Assembly: GCF_008831285.2 (NCBI RefSeq)
Contig: NC_045143.1
Span: 14,781,151-14,845,150, forward strand
Source of the DNA: Nymphaea colorata
Taxonomy: Eukaryota > Streptophyta > Magnoliopsida > Nymphaeales > Nymphaeaceae
Length of the DNA: 64,000 nt
Direction of reading: 5' to 3'
Shown here: positions 51,741-63,371 of the stretch, piece after piece
Layout: the number at the start of each line of letters is the position of its first letter
Numbering within the stretch: the stretch's first letter is position 1
The notes under the pieces: model-generated
Told to the model about the DNA's origin: nothing
Databases searched by the model: none
What the model saw: the letters and a program-made list of their open reading frames with translations, nothing else
Program-made: the position numbers and the translations under genes

Positions 51741-51858
51741 AGTATGAAGGTGCCGTTGTAAGAAAAAATTATCTAGTTGATTGTATTGAGAAGCAGAGGC
51801 GACTTCCAGTGGCACAGTATATGGTTGAGTCTATTGTTGAGGTTTCAAAAAAATGAGG
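51741..51858 (+). pseudogene. BRCT-like exon fragment, possibly captured from a PARP gene
   Basis: A likely acceptor (TTTCAACATTGCAG, ending 51740) precedes KYEGAVVRKNYLVDCIEKQ then RRLPVAQYMVES. The pattern VVR-x-x-YLVDC-x-x-K-x-x-x-LP-x-x-x-Y is that of the C-terminal part of a BRCT domain as in PARP1-type poly(ADP-ribose) polymerases. The frame ends at a TGA after an A-run; with one A fewer it would stay open for another 13 codons. No other PARP domain (zinc finger, WGR, catalytic) was found nearby. It lies inside the CACTA element, so capture is inferred. Another BRCT protein is possible. Confidence 0.45.
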
Positions 51859-53379
51859 CAATTGCTGTGTCTGTTGCAGATAGTTCCCCTTAGAGGAAAA
51901 ATAGCTACTGTCTCTTTCTCTCTAAAATGATTAAAATTATGGGCTATCTTGTCAGCAATGAAAATTATGTTTAACTGATTTTTTTTTCTAGTTTCCATTA
52001 TTCTACCCTTCATTCAATTCCTAATGTTTACTTTCTTGGTTTTCTTACTATGAATCAATGTTGAAACTAATTACTGTGAATGACAAAAATCTCATGTTTA
52101 TGTATTTTTCATAGCCACTGGAATCAAGTTATGTATCATGTCACATGCACTTATTTGTTTACAATAAAAATAGAAGGAAAAACAAAACCATTACACAAAG
52201 AAAGAAAGGTATGCGCAGCATTATCAAGTGGCTTTGGTCTTTGAAGAGCTCTCCATTTGATCAGAGAAACAAAAAATACAGAGCAAATGGACATGTCCTT
52301 ATGAAAATAGCAACCCTAGAAAGCCTTATTCTATTGCATGGTTGATAATTAGTTCTTTTGGTGGGAACCATCCAATATGGAATCTCAAATGACAATGGCA
52401 ATAGAGCCCTTTCCTTTTCAGTGGTAACTGCTATATTAAAACAAAAAGAGGGTCATCGTGTTTAGAAGCACTCTTCAAATGTTAATATGAGTCTACTAGC
52501 CTCATGATGCTTTCTGGTTCTTGTTGACGAAGACACTTCAAAAGGGTTATGATATTTGCCATGACGTTGTCTGCAAGTGGGCAACTGGTGACATCTGAAA
52601 TGTCTAGCATTCAATGGTGGAACAACGCGTTGTTAATGGTGAGCATAGGCTGGCTGTGACCCAGATAAATTTTAACAGTGTGGCTGGGGTTCTGAGTAGG
52701 CAATTTTACACCATAGGCCGAATGCAACAGGACATTTCTTTACTGAACTGCAGATAATTTGCGTTTCTTTTTTGCCTCCTTGTTCATCCTGAACAACCAT
52801 GAATGCGATCTTCTTGATTTGCTTAGTAGGAACACGCTAAAAAACATCACGCTGCCACCAAAAAAATGTTAAATTCAACTCCATCTCGGAACAAAAGTAT
52901 CATCAACATTTTCTGAGCTTTATTTGGTAAACAAGCCTTAAAAGATTAAAAAGAGTCTCTTCATCTGGCGATAGTTGGGCTGATTGTGGATTGCTTTTAT
53001 CTTTTCCATTTGAATTTTTGAACAATGATTTGCGTTTGGTATTATCATTTATGCACAGGCATCATGGCAAATAATAATTGGTGCTAACCACAATTAATTA
53101 ATCTGCAGTTCAGCAGCATTCCAAGTTTACTGATTTGTAGAAGACATCAAGTCAGCAGCAGACGGGTTGGATTGGTTACCAGTAGGACCACAGCTGAGAC
53201 TGCCAAGGGGAAGATGGGGGAGGCCTAGTTCATGAAGCATCATCTAAATTTCAGATGCAGTCACAACATATATTGTATTTATTATTTTTTTTCCAATAAA
53301 TGGGGACTTTCCCCAAAATGTTATTGAAAACAGGCACCCATTTGGAAGCTGCAATAAAAAAATAGTTAAATAATTAGTA
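51859..53379. other. CACTA interior, no gene recognised
   Basis: Mixed-composition, non-coding sequence. Only short ORFs without family features. Confidence 0.5.
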
Positions 53380-53600
53380 ATGACGCGTCAGCATTGGTAA
53401 TAGTAATTAGTAACACAGCAATTTCATTGCTATTGACCAAACAATTGTGTTGCTAATAATTGTTACTCACGGGAACTTTTTCTAAGAAAAGGCTTTGTAA
53501 CAAGGCCTCCAGTAACACGTTCTGTAATGCAGGCTCTACGTTAGTAGAAGCCTTTACTAATGCAACATCTGCGTTAGTAATTGTTTTTATTTTTGTAGTG

Positions 53601-54004
53601 TGGTAACCCTAGCCTGATGGAAAAGGAAACCCCATTCTTTAGCCTGGCCGCAAAGAGTGTGACAGAGAAGCCAGGGGCTGCAACGGCAACTCTTGGCCTG
53701 CTGAAGAAAGAAACGCCTTCTCCTATGAGTGTGTGTGTGTGAGAGAGAGAGGGGCTAGGAGGTATTGCCAGAGAGAGACAAAGGAAGGTACCATTGGAGG
53801 GTGAACAACACATGTTCATTTTTAGAGCTGGGTTGCCGGTGGGAGAAAAATAGAGTTAAACTACCAGCGGGAGAACATGTGGGAAGAAATAGAGGCAAAG
53901 GAAGAAAACAGAGGAACAGGAAGAATGAGGGGAAACTAACTTTATTAACAATTATCTTCTTTGTCGAGGCCTTTTCGAGTCAAAGATGATTAGGTCTTCC
54001 CTAA
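53601..54004. other. Flank of the CACTA element
   Basis: Contains 53621-53673, similar to 44201-44263 on the other side of the CACTA element, and what looks like a further partial copy just after it (about 53676-53760). A GT/GA microsatellite lies at 53729-53751. No gene. Confidence 0.5.
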
Positions 54005-56250
54005 CATGCTCTAACAAGCACCATAATGAGAGGGCACAGGTTGGTTGATAACAAAGCATCTTTTTGGTGCAGCAGCGTTCTAGGCTGGGTTGGCTTAAGT
54101 ATGGAGACCAGAACTCTAGATTCTTCCACTTGCCGCGTCTCAAAGGCGCCGTCAGACGTTGCTCCAATCCATGGTTATCGGAAGCAGAGTTTTTCTTGGT
54201 GATGACATTCTCCGAGCTTTGACCGCTCATTTTCGAGATTTCTATTCTAAGCCCCTTCGCTTCTGTGCTCCGTTGCCGGATTTTCACCTCTCCTCCCTCC
54301 TCGTCTCATGTGCGATCTCTCTTGAACGACATTTCCTGCACGAAGAGATCAAGAACGCTGTCTGGGCCCTTGGCTCTGGTAAGGCACCCGACATTGATGG
54401 TTTTCCTATTGAATTTTTTCGCACCTTTCGGGAGGCTTGTAGTGTTGATGTGTTTGAGTTTTGTGATCAATTTGCCTCTAACTCTGTCTTTCTTTAGGAG
54501 TTTAATCAATCCACCTGTGTCTTGGTGCCTAAACGTCCTAACCCTACGGATGTCACTCACTTTCGTCCAATCTCCATCTTAAGCACTCCTGACAAGATTA
54601 TTGCTAAGTTACTTTCCTTACGGCTTGTGCCTGTTTTGCCGTCTATCATTAACCCCTTCCAAGTTGCTTTCATCAAGGGTCGGCGTTTGCAGGACACTGT
54701 TGTCCTCGCCAATGAGGTTGTTCATTCCGTATACTATTTGTGTCTTCCTTCCTTCGTCCTTAAGTTGGACATCTCTAAGGCTTTTGATTCGGTCAGTTGG
54801 GAGTTTCTTTCTCACCTCCTCACTCGTCTTGCTTTTGGTCCATTGTTTAGGCTAGTGGATCCTTTCGCTTGTCACTGGGGCCCAGCTAGCGGTCTCCTTC
54901 AATGAGTTGTGTGGCGATTTCTTTTGTCTAGGTCGTGGCCTTCGTCAGGGTTGTCTGTTATCGCCATTGCTCTTTAACTTAGTTGCTGAGTGCTTTTCAT
55001 CTTTATTCCGTCACGCTGTGGTCATATGCTTCCTCACTCTGCACTCACTTCCCCACTTACAGGCCCTCTCCTCCCTTCAGTATGCTGACGATTTTCTTTT
55101 GTTTGGCATTGCTTCCCACCAACAGATTGTGAGAACTTGGCTTGTCCTTTGGGTTTTTGAGCTCATCTCGGGTCTTTCTATTAATTCTTCTAAATGTCAC
55201 CTTTCTCTCATTCACGCGGATCCCGCCACGATGCTTCTTGCGGAAGCTTGCTTTGGGTGCAAAGCTATTGGTCTGCCTATGGACTACTTGGGTCTTCAGA
55301 TTACGTTGTCGCCTCCTGTACCCTCCTTTTGAGATGGTGTGGAGCAGAAGCTCGTTGATCGCCTTAAGCATTGTCTTGCGTCTGTCCCCCTCCATGCTCT
55401 GGCGGGTATTTCGACCTCCGGTGGCTGTTCTGTAAAGGTTTGACAATATCATTCGTAAATTTACCTGGGATGGTGATCGGCCTTCAGATCACCTTGCGCA
55501 TTGGGATGTGGTTGCCCTTCTGCGTCTTCTTGGTGGTGCTGGGATTATCAACCTTAGTCGAGCTTGTGAGTCTTCTTTGTGTTCTTGGTGGTAGCGTCTG
55601 GCAACTGAGCACTCTCCTATCACCTTATTCATTTGCTTCAAATTTGACCTACCTCTCCCTAGTGTTTGGAGTACTTCCATCTCTCACACCTCTCCATCCC
55701 ACTTTTGGTGTGACCTACTTTCTGCCCTTCCTCTCTTCCTCCGCCTTGCTGACCTCCCATCGTTCGCATCCTCATCCTGACCCCTTTCACATTCCCGTGA
55801 ATTCACTTTTTCTTCTTGCTACCTGGCCTCCTTTGATGCTTCAGTGGCGTCACTCCCACCTCGATCCCTTTGGTCCCCTGGCCCTTCTCCTCGTGCCATT
55901 GCTTTTGTTTGGCTTTTTCTTGTTGGCCACATCAACACTTTTGACCACTTGCGGCGCCTTGGCATCAGTTTAGCTAACCAGTATCCCCGCTGTCTCGTCG
56001 CGACTGAGTCTCGGGTCTACCTTTTTACCTCATGCCCTTTTTTCTTTAGTGTTCTTGCCTCTTCCTGGCCTTCCCTAGTTAGTAGCCTTCCGGATCCACA
56101 TTCCATTCGTCTTTCTTTTTTCTCTTCTGTCATTCTCCCTGCTTGGCGGTTTCCTGGGGTCGTGTATGGAGGGTGTGGCTCATTTCAGCTTGATGGCGCA
56201 TTTTGGAAGAGCACAACAATAGGGTCTTCAGGGGCACCTTCTCTTCGTCG
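54005..56250 (+). pseudogene. LINE 2: reverse transcriptase and zf-RVT region, 5' truncated
   Basis: The open frame starts right after a TAA at 54002. It shows QQRSRLGWLKYGDQNSRFFH, the region upstream of RT in plant L1 elements. Then come KNAVWALGSGKAPDIDGFP, FRPISIL, INPFQVAFIKGR and KLDISKAFDSVSWEF, GLRQGCLLSPLLFNLVAEC and LQYADDFLLF with the catalytic ADD. FTWDGDRPSDHLAHWDVV and a zf-RVT region (55870-56070: FVWLFLVGHINTFDHLRR) follow. It ends near 56250 with EEHNNRVFRG, the usual C-terminus. Breaks are a TAG at 54495-54497, a TGA near 54903 with a frameshift, another stop at 55330 and further shifts. ORF1 and endonuclease are absent. Confidence 0.9.
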
Positions 56251-56375
56251 GACTCAGTGGACTCAGAGGGGCGACGCCTCTGGTGCGACGGTGAGAAGGC
56301 ACAAGGCCGAGCGAAGAAGAAGTTGCGGAGGTGAGGAGGTTTGGGGAGAAATGAGGTAAAACGAAGCATTGTCAA

Positions 56376-56524
56376 GCGGGTGAAATTTCACCTGCTCCCT
56401 TTTTCATTAAACGGGTGAAATTTCACCCTGTTTGATGCTTGTTTAGTCGGGCAGGTGAAATTTCACCCGCCTGTACATTTTTCACCCTCTCCGAGTGATT
56501 TACCCCGGCAATCAAACGGGGCCT
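56376..56524. repeat. Three palindromes GGTGAAATTTCACC and a GGCCCCGTTTGATTG end
   Basis: The 14 bp perfect palindrome GGTGAAATTTCACC occurs at about 56381, 56413 and 56454, within 90 bases. The block ends CAATCAAACGGGGCC (56510-56524), whose complement GGCCCCGTTTGATTG resembles plant MITE termini. The other terminus was not found. Confidence 0.7.
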
Positions 56525-58052
56525 AAGGTAGAGAAGACGCCAGATACCGCATATCTTGTTTGACGTGAGCATAGTTCGTGTATGAGAGAACAAATGATCT
56601 TTGATAGGCTTTATGCGGGACACAACTGATGGCCCATGTTTTCTTTGACGTGAAGCCAGAAGCATGAGGACTTCAGATATAACTGATCATCAATGAGCAA
56701 GCTTATGCAATAACAAAGTACCTCTGATGCATATCCTCGAAGTTCACTGATGCTTAGAACCATAATTTGACCGGATTGAGTGTTAGGTATAAAAATATTC
56801 ATTAATGCTATAGCACAAAGAGTAGACCATCCCTATCATGCACATCTTTGGTGTCAGAGAAAAGTGATAAGTGATCGTCTCTGTCACAAAATTGGCTTGC
56901 ATCAAAGGCGATTGCTGACCAACCTACCTTTCTAGCGCTAACTGAACTATGGATCGCTAGAAATTTCTTTTCAATGATGCTGCTTGAACTTGCGCCAGCG
57001 AATGGTCCATGTTAATTGACATACTTTTAGTCCTAGTGATGGCCATATTTCTTATAGTCCTTCCACAACTTAGTAGGCTCTTTTTTAAAGTTAATTGCTA
57101 TTTATGTGCATTTTAGTTAGGTTTTATCTTTGCTTTTGTTTCAATCACTAGTTTAGACAGTTATCAAGGTATTTGCCAAATCTTAAATTGTTCTAGTCGT
57201 TAATGTAGGTGTTTCAAATTTACTCCTTCCTAGGCGAAGTCCTATAGCATCTAGTGTTTAATAGGTTTAATTACTTTCTCTTCATGGTCTTAATTAATTC
57301 TAGATTATCTATACCTAAAATCTATTTCTACTGGACATTGAAGCTTTAGTTAGGTTTTTAAGTTTATCCAATTTTGGTTTCCATTGTAAGTTTTTCTTTT
57401 TGGACTAATTGTTGGATTCGAACTTTATTAAAATGATAAGGCCTTCCTTTGTCCCTTTTAATCCTTTCACAAAACTATCTGTTCTGTGAGTGTGTCCTGG
57501 ACTTGCTACTTTATGAAAGCAGACTAAATTTATTATTCAGTGTGTGGTTTTCGCTAACTTTTATTAAAAATACTGTTTTAAAGATTTATATCGTAAAAGC
57601 ACATCAACATGTCGCCGGGTTTCCCTTATATAATCATACACTCAAAGACGATGAAATAAGCTAAAGAAAAAAAAAATCGCTATTACAAGCACAAGAAAAA
57701 TGAAAAGAAAAAACATGAAAATGCAATGAAAAAACATGGAAAATTTTTCCGTGGAAAGCTTTTCTGTCAGCCAAGTGGAGCTTGATAGAGGCCCACTGCC
57801 ATAAGCACCGATTGGTTTGAGGTGTTCAAGTTTGTTTCTCGCCTGCAAAGCATGCCAATTGGAAATGGACTGCTTTTTTTTTCAAAAAAAAAAAAAAATT
57901 CAAGACAAACGTCAACCACCAAGCTGCTTTAGGAGGAAAAAACGTTCAAAATCCCCTTCTCTCGAAGGGGGTTTATATGTTTTGGCCCCTAATATGGCAC
58001 CATGTGTTAGAGGGTGAAAATAACCAAAATGTCCTTGGTGTTAAAATATAGG
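56525..58052. other. Intergenic AT-rich sequence
   Basis: No gene or complete repeat recognised. Poly-A runs at 57662-57675 and 57885-57898. Confidence 0.55.
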
Positions 58053-58057
58053 GGGCC

Positions 58058-61000
58058 TGTTACGGACCAACCAGATTGTCCCGACCCAAGCGAGGCCGAG
58101 CGGCCCAAGTCAAGCCAAAGGAAGAGGAGCGCGTCAGACTTGTGGTTGTTGTATTACGAGAGAGGCTAACATAGCACCAGATCCGGTTGCAGTGGGAGGA
58201 GCGGGCGGAGCAGCCAGGTCCACAGCGGTGCTCAAACAGGATGAACCTCAGGGTATAGCTGATCCGGTTGTGGGACTCACCGAGCGTAGGCTAGAAGCAC
58301 CTAACACGAGTCCGACTTTTCCAAACCCGTGAGGCTTTCTAAAGACCAGAGGTCTTGAGCAGATGGCTCGGTCACTCAGACCGAGTCCTTACACCAAATC
58401 CGAAGTGAGGGCGGCTACCCTCACAAGGTCCCCACCTTGGGCTCGCAAGGCTCAAGGGTTTCTTCTAGCACTTAGGCGTTTTAGTTTCGGGCGTCAGCCA
58501 CCTTTGATTCGCATTTACTTTACGCTCTTAAGATTCGAAATAAAGACCTAAGCAAGGCGGGTTGTGCCTTGCGCATTGAACATTTGAGTTGGGATAGCGG
58601 ATCCTTTCGTATGGGAACCGGGTCCACATAGGGATGTATATACTATTTTGGATCTTGTACATTGGCATCTAAGAAATTGAATTTTAGCTCATTCTCGAGT
58701 TGTCACTCTCTCTCCTCTCGCGAGGACTCCATCTCTCCGACCCCCTCTCTCTACCCGAGTTGAGTGTGCGTCTCCATTGAATCCCCTTGATGTTCCGGCG
58801 ATCTTGAAGACGAAGGAAAGCAAGGAAGAAAAACGTAGGCGGATCTCCCCACCGGCGGCGGTCCCTCCTCGTCCACGACATTCCCCCATTGAAGTTCGAA
58901 TATCCAAGTTCGGTGCCAAATCCTTGAACACGAAGGAGCTGTGAGGCTGAATTCTGGAGTTGGGAAGATTGAAGTCAAACCACGGCTTCTACACGACGGC
59001 TTACAGAGGTTAGTACTCAGATCATTAGAACGATTCCCTTCGGCTTAGGTTTTGCTACTTTCGAAGCCTCACCCGCGATCTAGGTCCCTTGCTCGGCTTC
59101 CCCGAGTGATTGATCTGTGATTTCACGGTGCCCCTCCCTTGGTACATCTCCTTCCCCGCTTGGAATCGGTTCCCTATCCGTAGGAACCAACCCAAGCCAT
59201 TCGCAAAGATCTAGACGGCTTTCGAGACAAAGGAATAACAAGTCCCTCCGTCGGATCCATTCAGAAATAGGAGAGCAATCCAGCAGCTAAATAGGGCACG
59301 AAAGAATGGCTTAGGTCCGTGATTTGGGCCTGAGATTATCACCACTGGAATCGCCCTAGCAAGACGAGCAAGATAATATAATTTGGGCGAATTCGGCCCA
59401 CTCTACCGCAAGATCCTCGTCTGCCGGAATTCTGATCGGAGCCGGTCGCTGCTGCAACTTCCGGCGACCACCATTACTCCCGGCAACAAAGGACTGTTCT
59501 GCCCTCCATTTCCCAAAGTCCCGAGCAATTTCGAGAAGGGCACTGCGGTCATTTGGTCAAGGAGTTAAGCCCTAGCCGTCGGCGCGAGAGAAGCCTTCCT
59601 CCTTAGCCGCCGGTCTATTCCGGGTAAGTCTCTTCCCTTGCCAATCCTCGCCGTTCATTCAGCCACGTGTCAGCCATCCAGCAACCCTGGTCAAGTCCCC
59701 ACCTCGTTGACCTCCACGTGTCCCTCCCTGCCAGCCTCGTCCTATCTGAAAATCCCTCTAGGATCGCGCGCTTCTAGCTCGCACTCCCTAGTTGCCGCTT
59801 TCCTTTTTGGTGACTTATTCTATAGGTCAAACCCTAATCGCCTCAGCCCTCCATCGCGCCACTTGTCCGAATCCCCTCACGCCCTGTGCCATCTCAGCCA
59901 CCCACGTGTCCGCTAGCTGTCCCACCTGGTCCCGTTTGGTCCCTCGCCTTTCCCACGCGGCTGCCACCTAATCAAACCGCGTGAACCCTTGGCCGCCTTT
60001 TAGGAAACCCCTCTTGTAGCCATCACCCTTTCCTATCTCCTCGCCAGCTCCCTTCCCTCTTGAGTCTTACCCTTATCTGCATTCCATCTCGACCGTCCCT
60101 GCACTCCACGTGTCCCCCATCCAGTGAGAGAGAGAAACCCGAGATCACTCGAGTGCCACCTCCCCATCCGCCAAGATCCCTTGGCAATCCTCTTCCGATC
60201 TCCTTCCTACTTTCTAGGAAAGAAGGTCGCCATTTCCCTTCCTCGCTAGCCTTCCCCCTAGCGAGCATCTCCGGCCCCTAGATCTTGCCACGTGGCAAGG
60301 ATCGACGCACTTAACTTGGCTCAACCCGCCAAGCCCAACCCCACCGAGTTAGGTAGCCTCTTGCGTCGCCAGCCCTAGGAAACCCTTCTTCCCATCCTTG
60401 ACCCGAACTCTAGTTGACTTTCAGACTTAGTCAAATTAGTCAACCCCTGCCGCTAACCTCACCTTCTAAACCTAGCCTTAGAATCCTCGAGCTTACCTCG
60501 AGGGAACCCTCCAACCAGCTGCACCCGGACCCATCATCGGTCCGCTAGCTCAGCTAACCTCCTAGGCGCCCTTCCGCTACTTGGGTCATTCGTGACCGAT
60601 CTGCCCGAGCATAGGCTCACCTAGTCTAAACCGCATTCGACCTCCCCATTAGCTAGGTCACCCTAATTCCCTCCTAAGCCTCTTTATTCCCTGACCTACC
60701 CCAGCCATTAGCCTCATTCGACTAGACCGGCCTACCCTTAGAGCCCAGTCGTAACCGAGCCCAGCCGAGCCTTAGTCTAGGGCTAGGTGTTGCTGCTCCG
60801 TCGGCCACCCCCGTGGTCCACCTCCGTCCCGCCGGCTCTCATCCGGCGTCCGTGGCCGAGGCACACCCGAAGAAAGGAAGGTAGGCGCTGCCGCTTCCTG
60901 GCACTCGCCCCCCTCGTCACTCCGTCGGCACCGTGCGCGGCATCGGCGACAAGCGACGTCCCTGGCCGAGCACTTCCCGCCGGCCACCTCACCCGTGCAG

Positions 61001-61615
61001 CCCGCTCCGTGGAGGCTCGCCTCAAGTGGTTTTCTAAGGACCGTTGCTGCAATATCCAGGGCTCGGATTTCTCCCTGGATTCATACCCGACGCAGCCAAG
61101 GTTTCCCCTTGGCCGGTATCGTTCCCTTCATCCCCCTTGTAGATTCGGGCGGGAGTTCTTGCTTTAGTTCTAGGAGCATGTTAGTTTGATTCAATTCTGT
61201 TTTAGCCCGGGCTCTGTCCCCCGTCCACACAGTGGTACCTCGGAGGCCTTGGCCGAAGACACGACTACTACGGACATAGCCGTCCTATTTGGGAATTGCA
61301 TGTGGTTTGTGCGTTAGCCGTGGTTTGTGGAGAGAGTTGCGAGTGATTCTTGTGTATCGATCGCGCTTGTAAGGCCTCGCTTCCTATTTTAGCTTTCTTG
61401 TGGTAGGTTAAACGTCGGTAGGATTTGGGAAGGGTTACCCGCACCTGTATTTCCATTCCCTTGGGTTTTGTGCCGGGGTCCTGTCCGGCTCGGTAGACTC
61501 TTGTATTAATTTTGTTTAGGATTTTTGGTTTTAGAACAGCCCTCAAGGAGACCTTGGGAACTAGGACTCGTCATTGGTTCGCGCTTTCTAGTCGCAACCA
61601 GTGGAGTGCCTAACA
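58058..61615. mobile_element. Giant solo LTR (3.56 kb) with 5 bp TSD
   Basis: Begins TGTTACGGACCAACC and ends GTGCCTAACA, giving TGTTA...TAACA inverted ends. GGGCC lies directly on both sides (58053-58057, 61616-61620), the 5 bp duplication of LTR retrotransposon integration. The 3558 bp are GC-rich and C-biased, contrasting with the flanks, and contain no gag-pol, primer site at the right end or polypurine tract at the left. The best reading is one LTR left by recombination between two. LTRs of this size occur in plant Ty3/gypsy lineages such as Tekay/Del or Tat/Ogre; the lineage is not decided. Orientation is unknown. Confidence 0.75.
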
Positions 61616-61620
61616 GGGCC

Positions 61621-62990
61621 ACCCTTATAAGGGAAAAGGTGGAATGAAAAAATGCCTTCCCGTGATTAAACCATGGGAAACAACCTCTCATGCCAATGGC
61701 ATAACATGGAAAGCACCCCTCCTACCATAAAGCCCTCACCTTATAGGCGATTGGACTTTTTAGTGATAGCTTTGACTGCAGCGTCCAAACAAATTTGATC
61801 AGCTCTTCTTTCAAGCTAATCATGTGATTGTCAATTTTATTTTCAATTTTAATAATGGGAATTAGCTCCTGCTCTAATTTGTACACTTTAAGTTTCTTTT
61901 TCCTTGTATAGTTTTATCCCAAGCCAACATTCAACTCGAAAAATTAGAATTCATGAGTTCAAATTATCTTAATGTTGCCACTTATATTTCTAAGATCTTC
62001 TCATGAACACTATCTATGTAACATGATCACAAGGTTTAGGCTCTTAGGGGTTGTCGGGTATGAGGAACACTTTGTAAGTGTTTCATGAATTTGTTTCAAT
62101 TAAAAATTAAGGATATTTATAAAACACTTGAGCACTCACAGACTATTTGGTGCATATTGATGGAACATTTGAATGCCCAAAGGGTCTTTTGAATGCCAAA
62201 CATCCCATTGTAGGATTGTCTATGCTGTCTGGTTTCCTCTTCCACACAGCCAAGGGTAGGATATTGTGACAGGCAGTCGAGACGCTTGCAGGCCGGCAAC
62301 AACCGGTGATGGACATGAGAGGCGGTGCCCTGTAGGGGCGAGTTAACCTTTTTCTCCTTATTCGATGAATCTAGTGTTTTTTGGGTTTATTTCTTGTTAA
62401 TTTTTTCCTTAGTCTTGTTAGTTTTATTGTTGGTGTTGAGTCTTGTTAGTTTTAAACTGTTTTTCATCAACTTAAATGTAAAAGCTTTTAGAAGACTTTC
62501 AGATCTAAAGAGAACATGAAACTTGAGTGGGAATTTGCAACCTTCAGGCAAGGTTTAGGGGGTAGCCTCAGCTTCTACCACTATTTCTATTTTTGGTGAA
62601 AAGAATAGGAACGTACTTACTCAAAACGTCACCAAATAATTATATGCAGCAAAATTATGTGATTTTAGTGTAGCAACATTTACAAATGTCTTTTTTTGGA
62701 GAAACTAAGTGCACAAATACAATTTTACATGTTTGCAAGCATGAGAATGGACTGAACATTCTTGGTTTTCAGGGCACGGATAAGAATTATAAGCCGAAAA
62801 AGCTTGCCAATGTATTAAATTTGAAGTTCTTACAAATCCAATCATTTTACACACCAAAGAGCTGGATTTTATGTTGAATTATACGGCTTCAAAACAAGCA
62901 TGAGGACTGAGTTTAATGCGGATTGTGTACAAACAGAAACCTGCAGCGTCTATTATGCCAAATAACATAATTTTATACAGACATACATTC
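61621..62990. other. Intergenic sequence left of the HAD gene
   Basis: AT-rich, no gene recognised. The short ORFs have no family features. Confidence 0.5.
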
Positions 62991-63063
62991 CATATTCATC
63001 ATTAAGCATTTACAGCAAAGACATTATTCCACCTGCTACAGATCGGCCGTATGCCGAACCCTC

Positions 63064-63069
63064 TTTATT
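63064..63069 (-). terminator. Polyadenylation signal of the HAD gene
   Basis: AATAAA on the minus strand, about 100 bases after the stop codon at 63171. Confidence 0.55.
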
Positions 63070-63170
63070 TATATACGTTTTCTGTACACAAGGTAAGATC
63101 GCAGCCTAATTAGGATGTCTAGCTAGTTTGATCGGTCCAGTCCTTGTGGCGGTCATCCCCTTTGAAACAG

Positions 63171-63371
63171 TTACGCACGAACCAGGGTGGTCGTGGAAAC
63201 GGAGCTCTCACTTGGTTTGCAGCTGATGCTTTGATAGTCAGATGCAACAACAGCTTCAGTATTGTCGTTGACTTCTGTATCGGCCAACCACCTCTGGGGA
63301 ATCACAGCATGGAGGTCATGGATGCTATCGATAGCATAATCTGCTTCCTTGCTCTTTGTAGACTTGCCGAC
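63171..63371 (-). CDS. HAD-type phosphatase (pyrimidine 5'-nucleotidase-like), last coding exon
   Basis: The minus strand shows a TTGCCTTGCAG acceptor, then an open 67-codon exon: VGKSTKSKEADYAIDSIH, DLHAVIPQRW, a variable Asn/Ser-rich tail and a TAA. The pattern VGK...ADYA-(E/D)-SIH-(N/D)-(L/I)...IP-x-x-W is the C-terminus of plant HAD subfamily IA proteins annotated as pyrimidine 5'-nucleotidases (SDT1-like), soluble Mg-dependent phosphatases. The catalytic DxD and the other HAD motifs lie in upstream exons beyond the right edge, so activity cannot be judged. Without the splice the frame is open to 63428, but the preceding sequence looks intronic. A polyadenylation signal follows. The family call is from memory of the C-terminal motif. 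Confidence 0.65.
   Translation of the reverse strand, partial: VGKSTKSKEADYAIDSIHDLHAVIPQRWLADTEVNDNTEAVVASDYQSISCKPSESSVSTTTLVRA

Larger units (their letters stand above)
44277..53600 (+). mobile_element. Probable CACTA (En/Spm-like) element
   Basis: The left end reads CACTACTAGAAT and the right end TTTTTGTAGTG, so CACTAC termini face inward 9324 bp apart. Subterminal sequence at both ends carries many AATGCA/AACGCA words (about nine in 44300-44610, several in 53540-53575), as in CACTA elements. A Transposase_24-like gene, a companion typical of plant CACTA elements, lies inside. No TNP2-type main transposase was found. The 3 bp flanks differ (TCA and TGG), so the two ends may have diverged or belong to different elements. 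The rest is non-coding. Confidence 0.6.

Noticed and set aside
53952-54287. Minus-strand 111-residue ORF
   Set aside because: Antisense to the LINE 2 RT region, with no family features.
56130-56375. Minus-strand ORF near the LINE 2 end
   Set aside because: Antisense to the LINE 2 C-terminal coding region.
60787-61167. 126-residue Arg/Pro-rich ORF in the giant LTR
   Set aside because: The opposite strand is equally open here and no domain is visible; a result of GC-rich composition.
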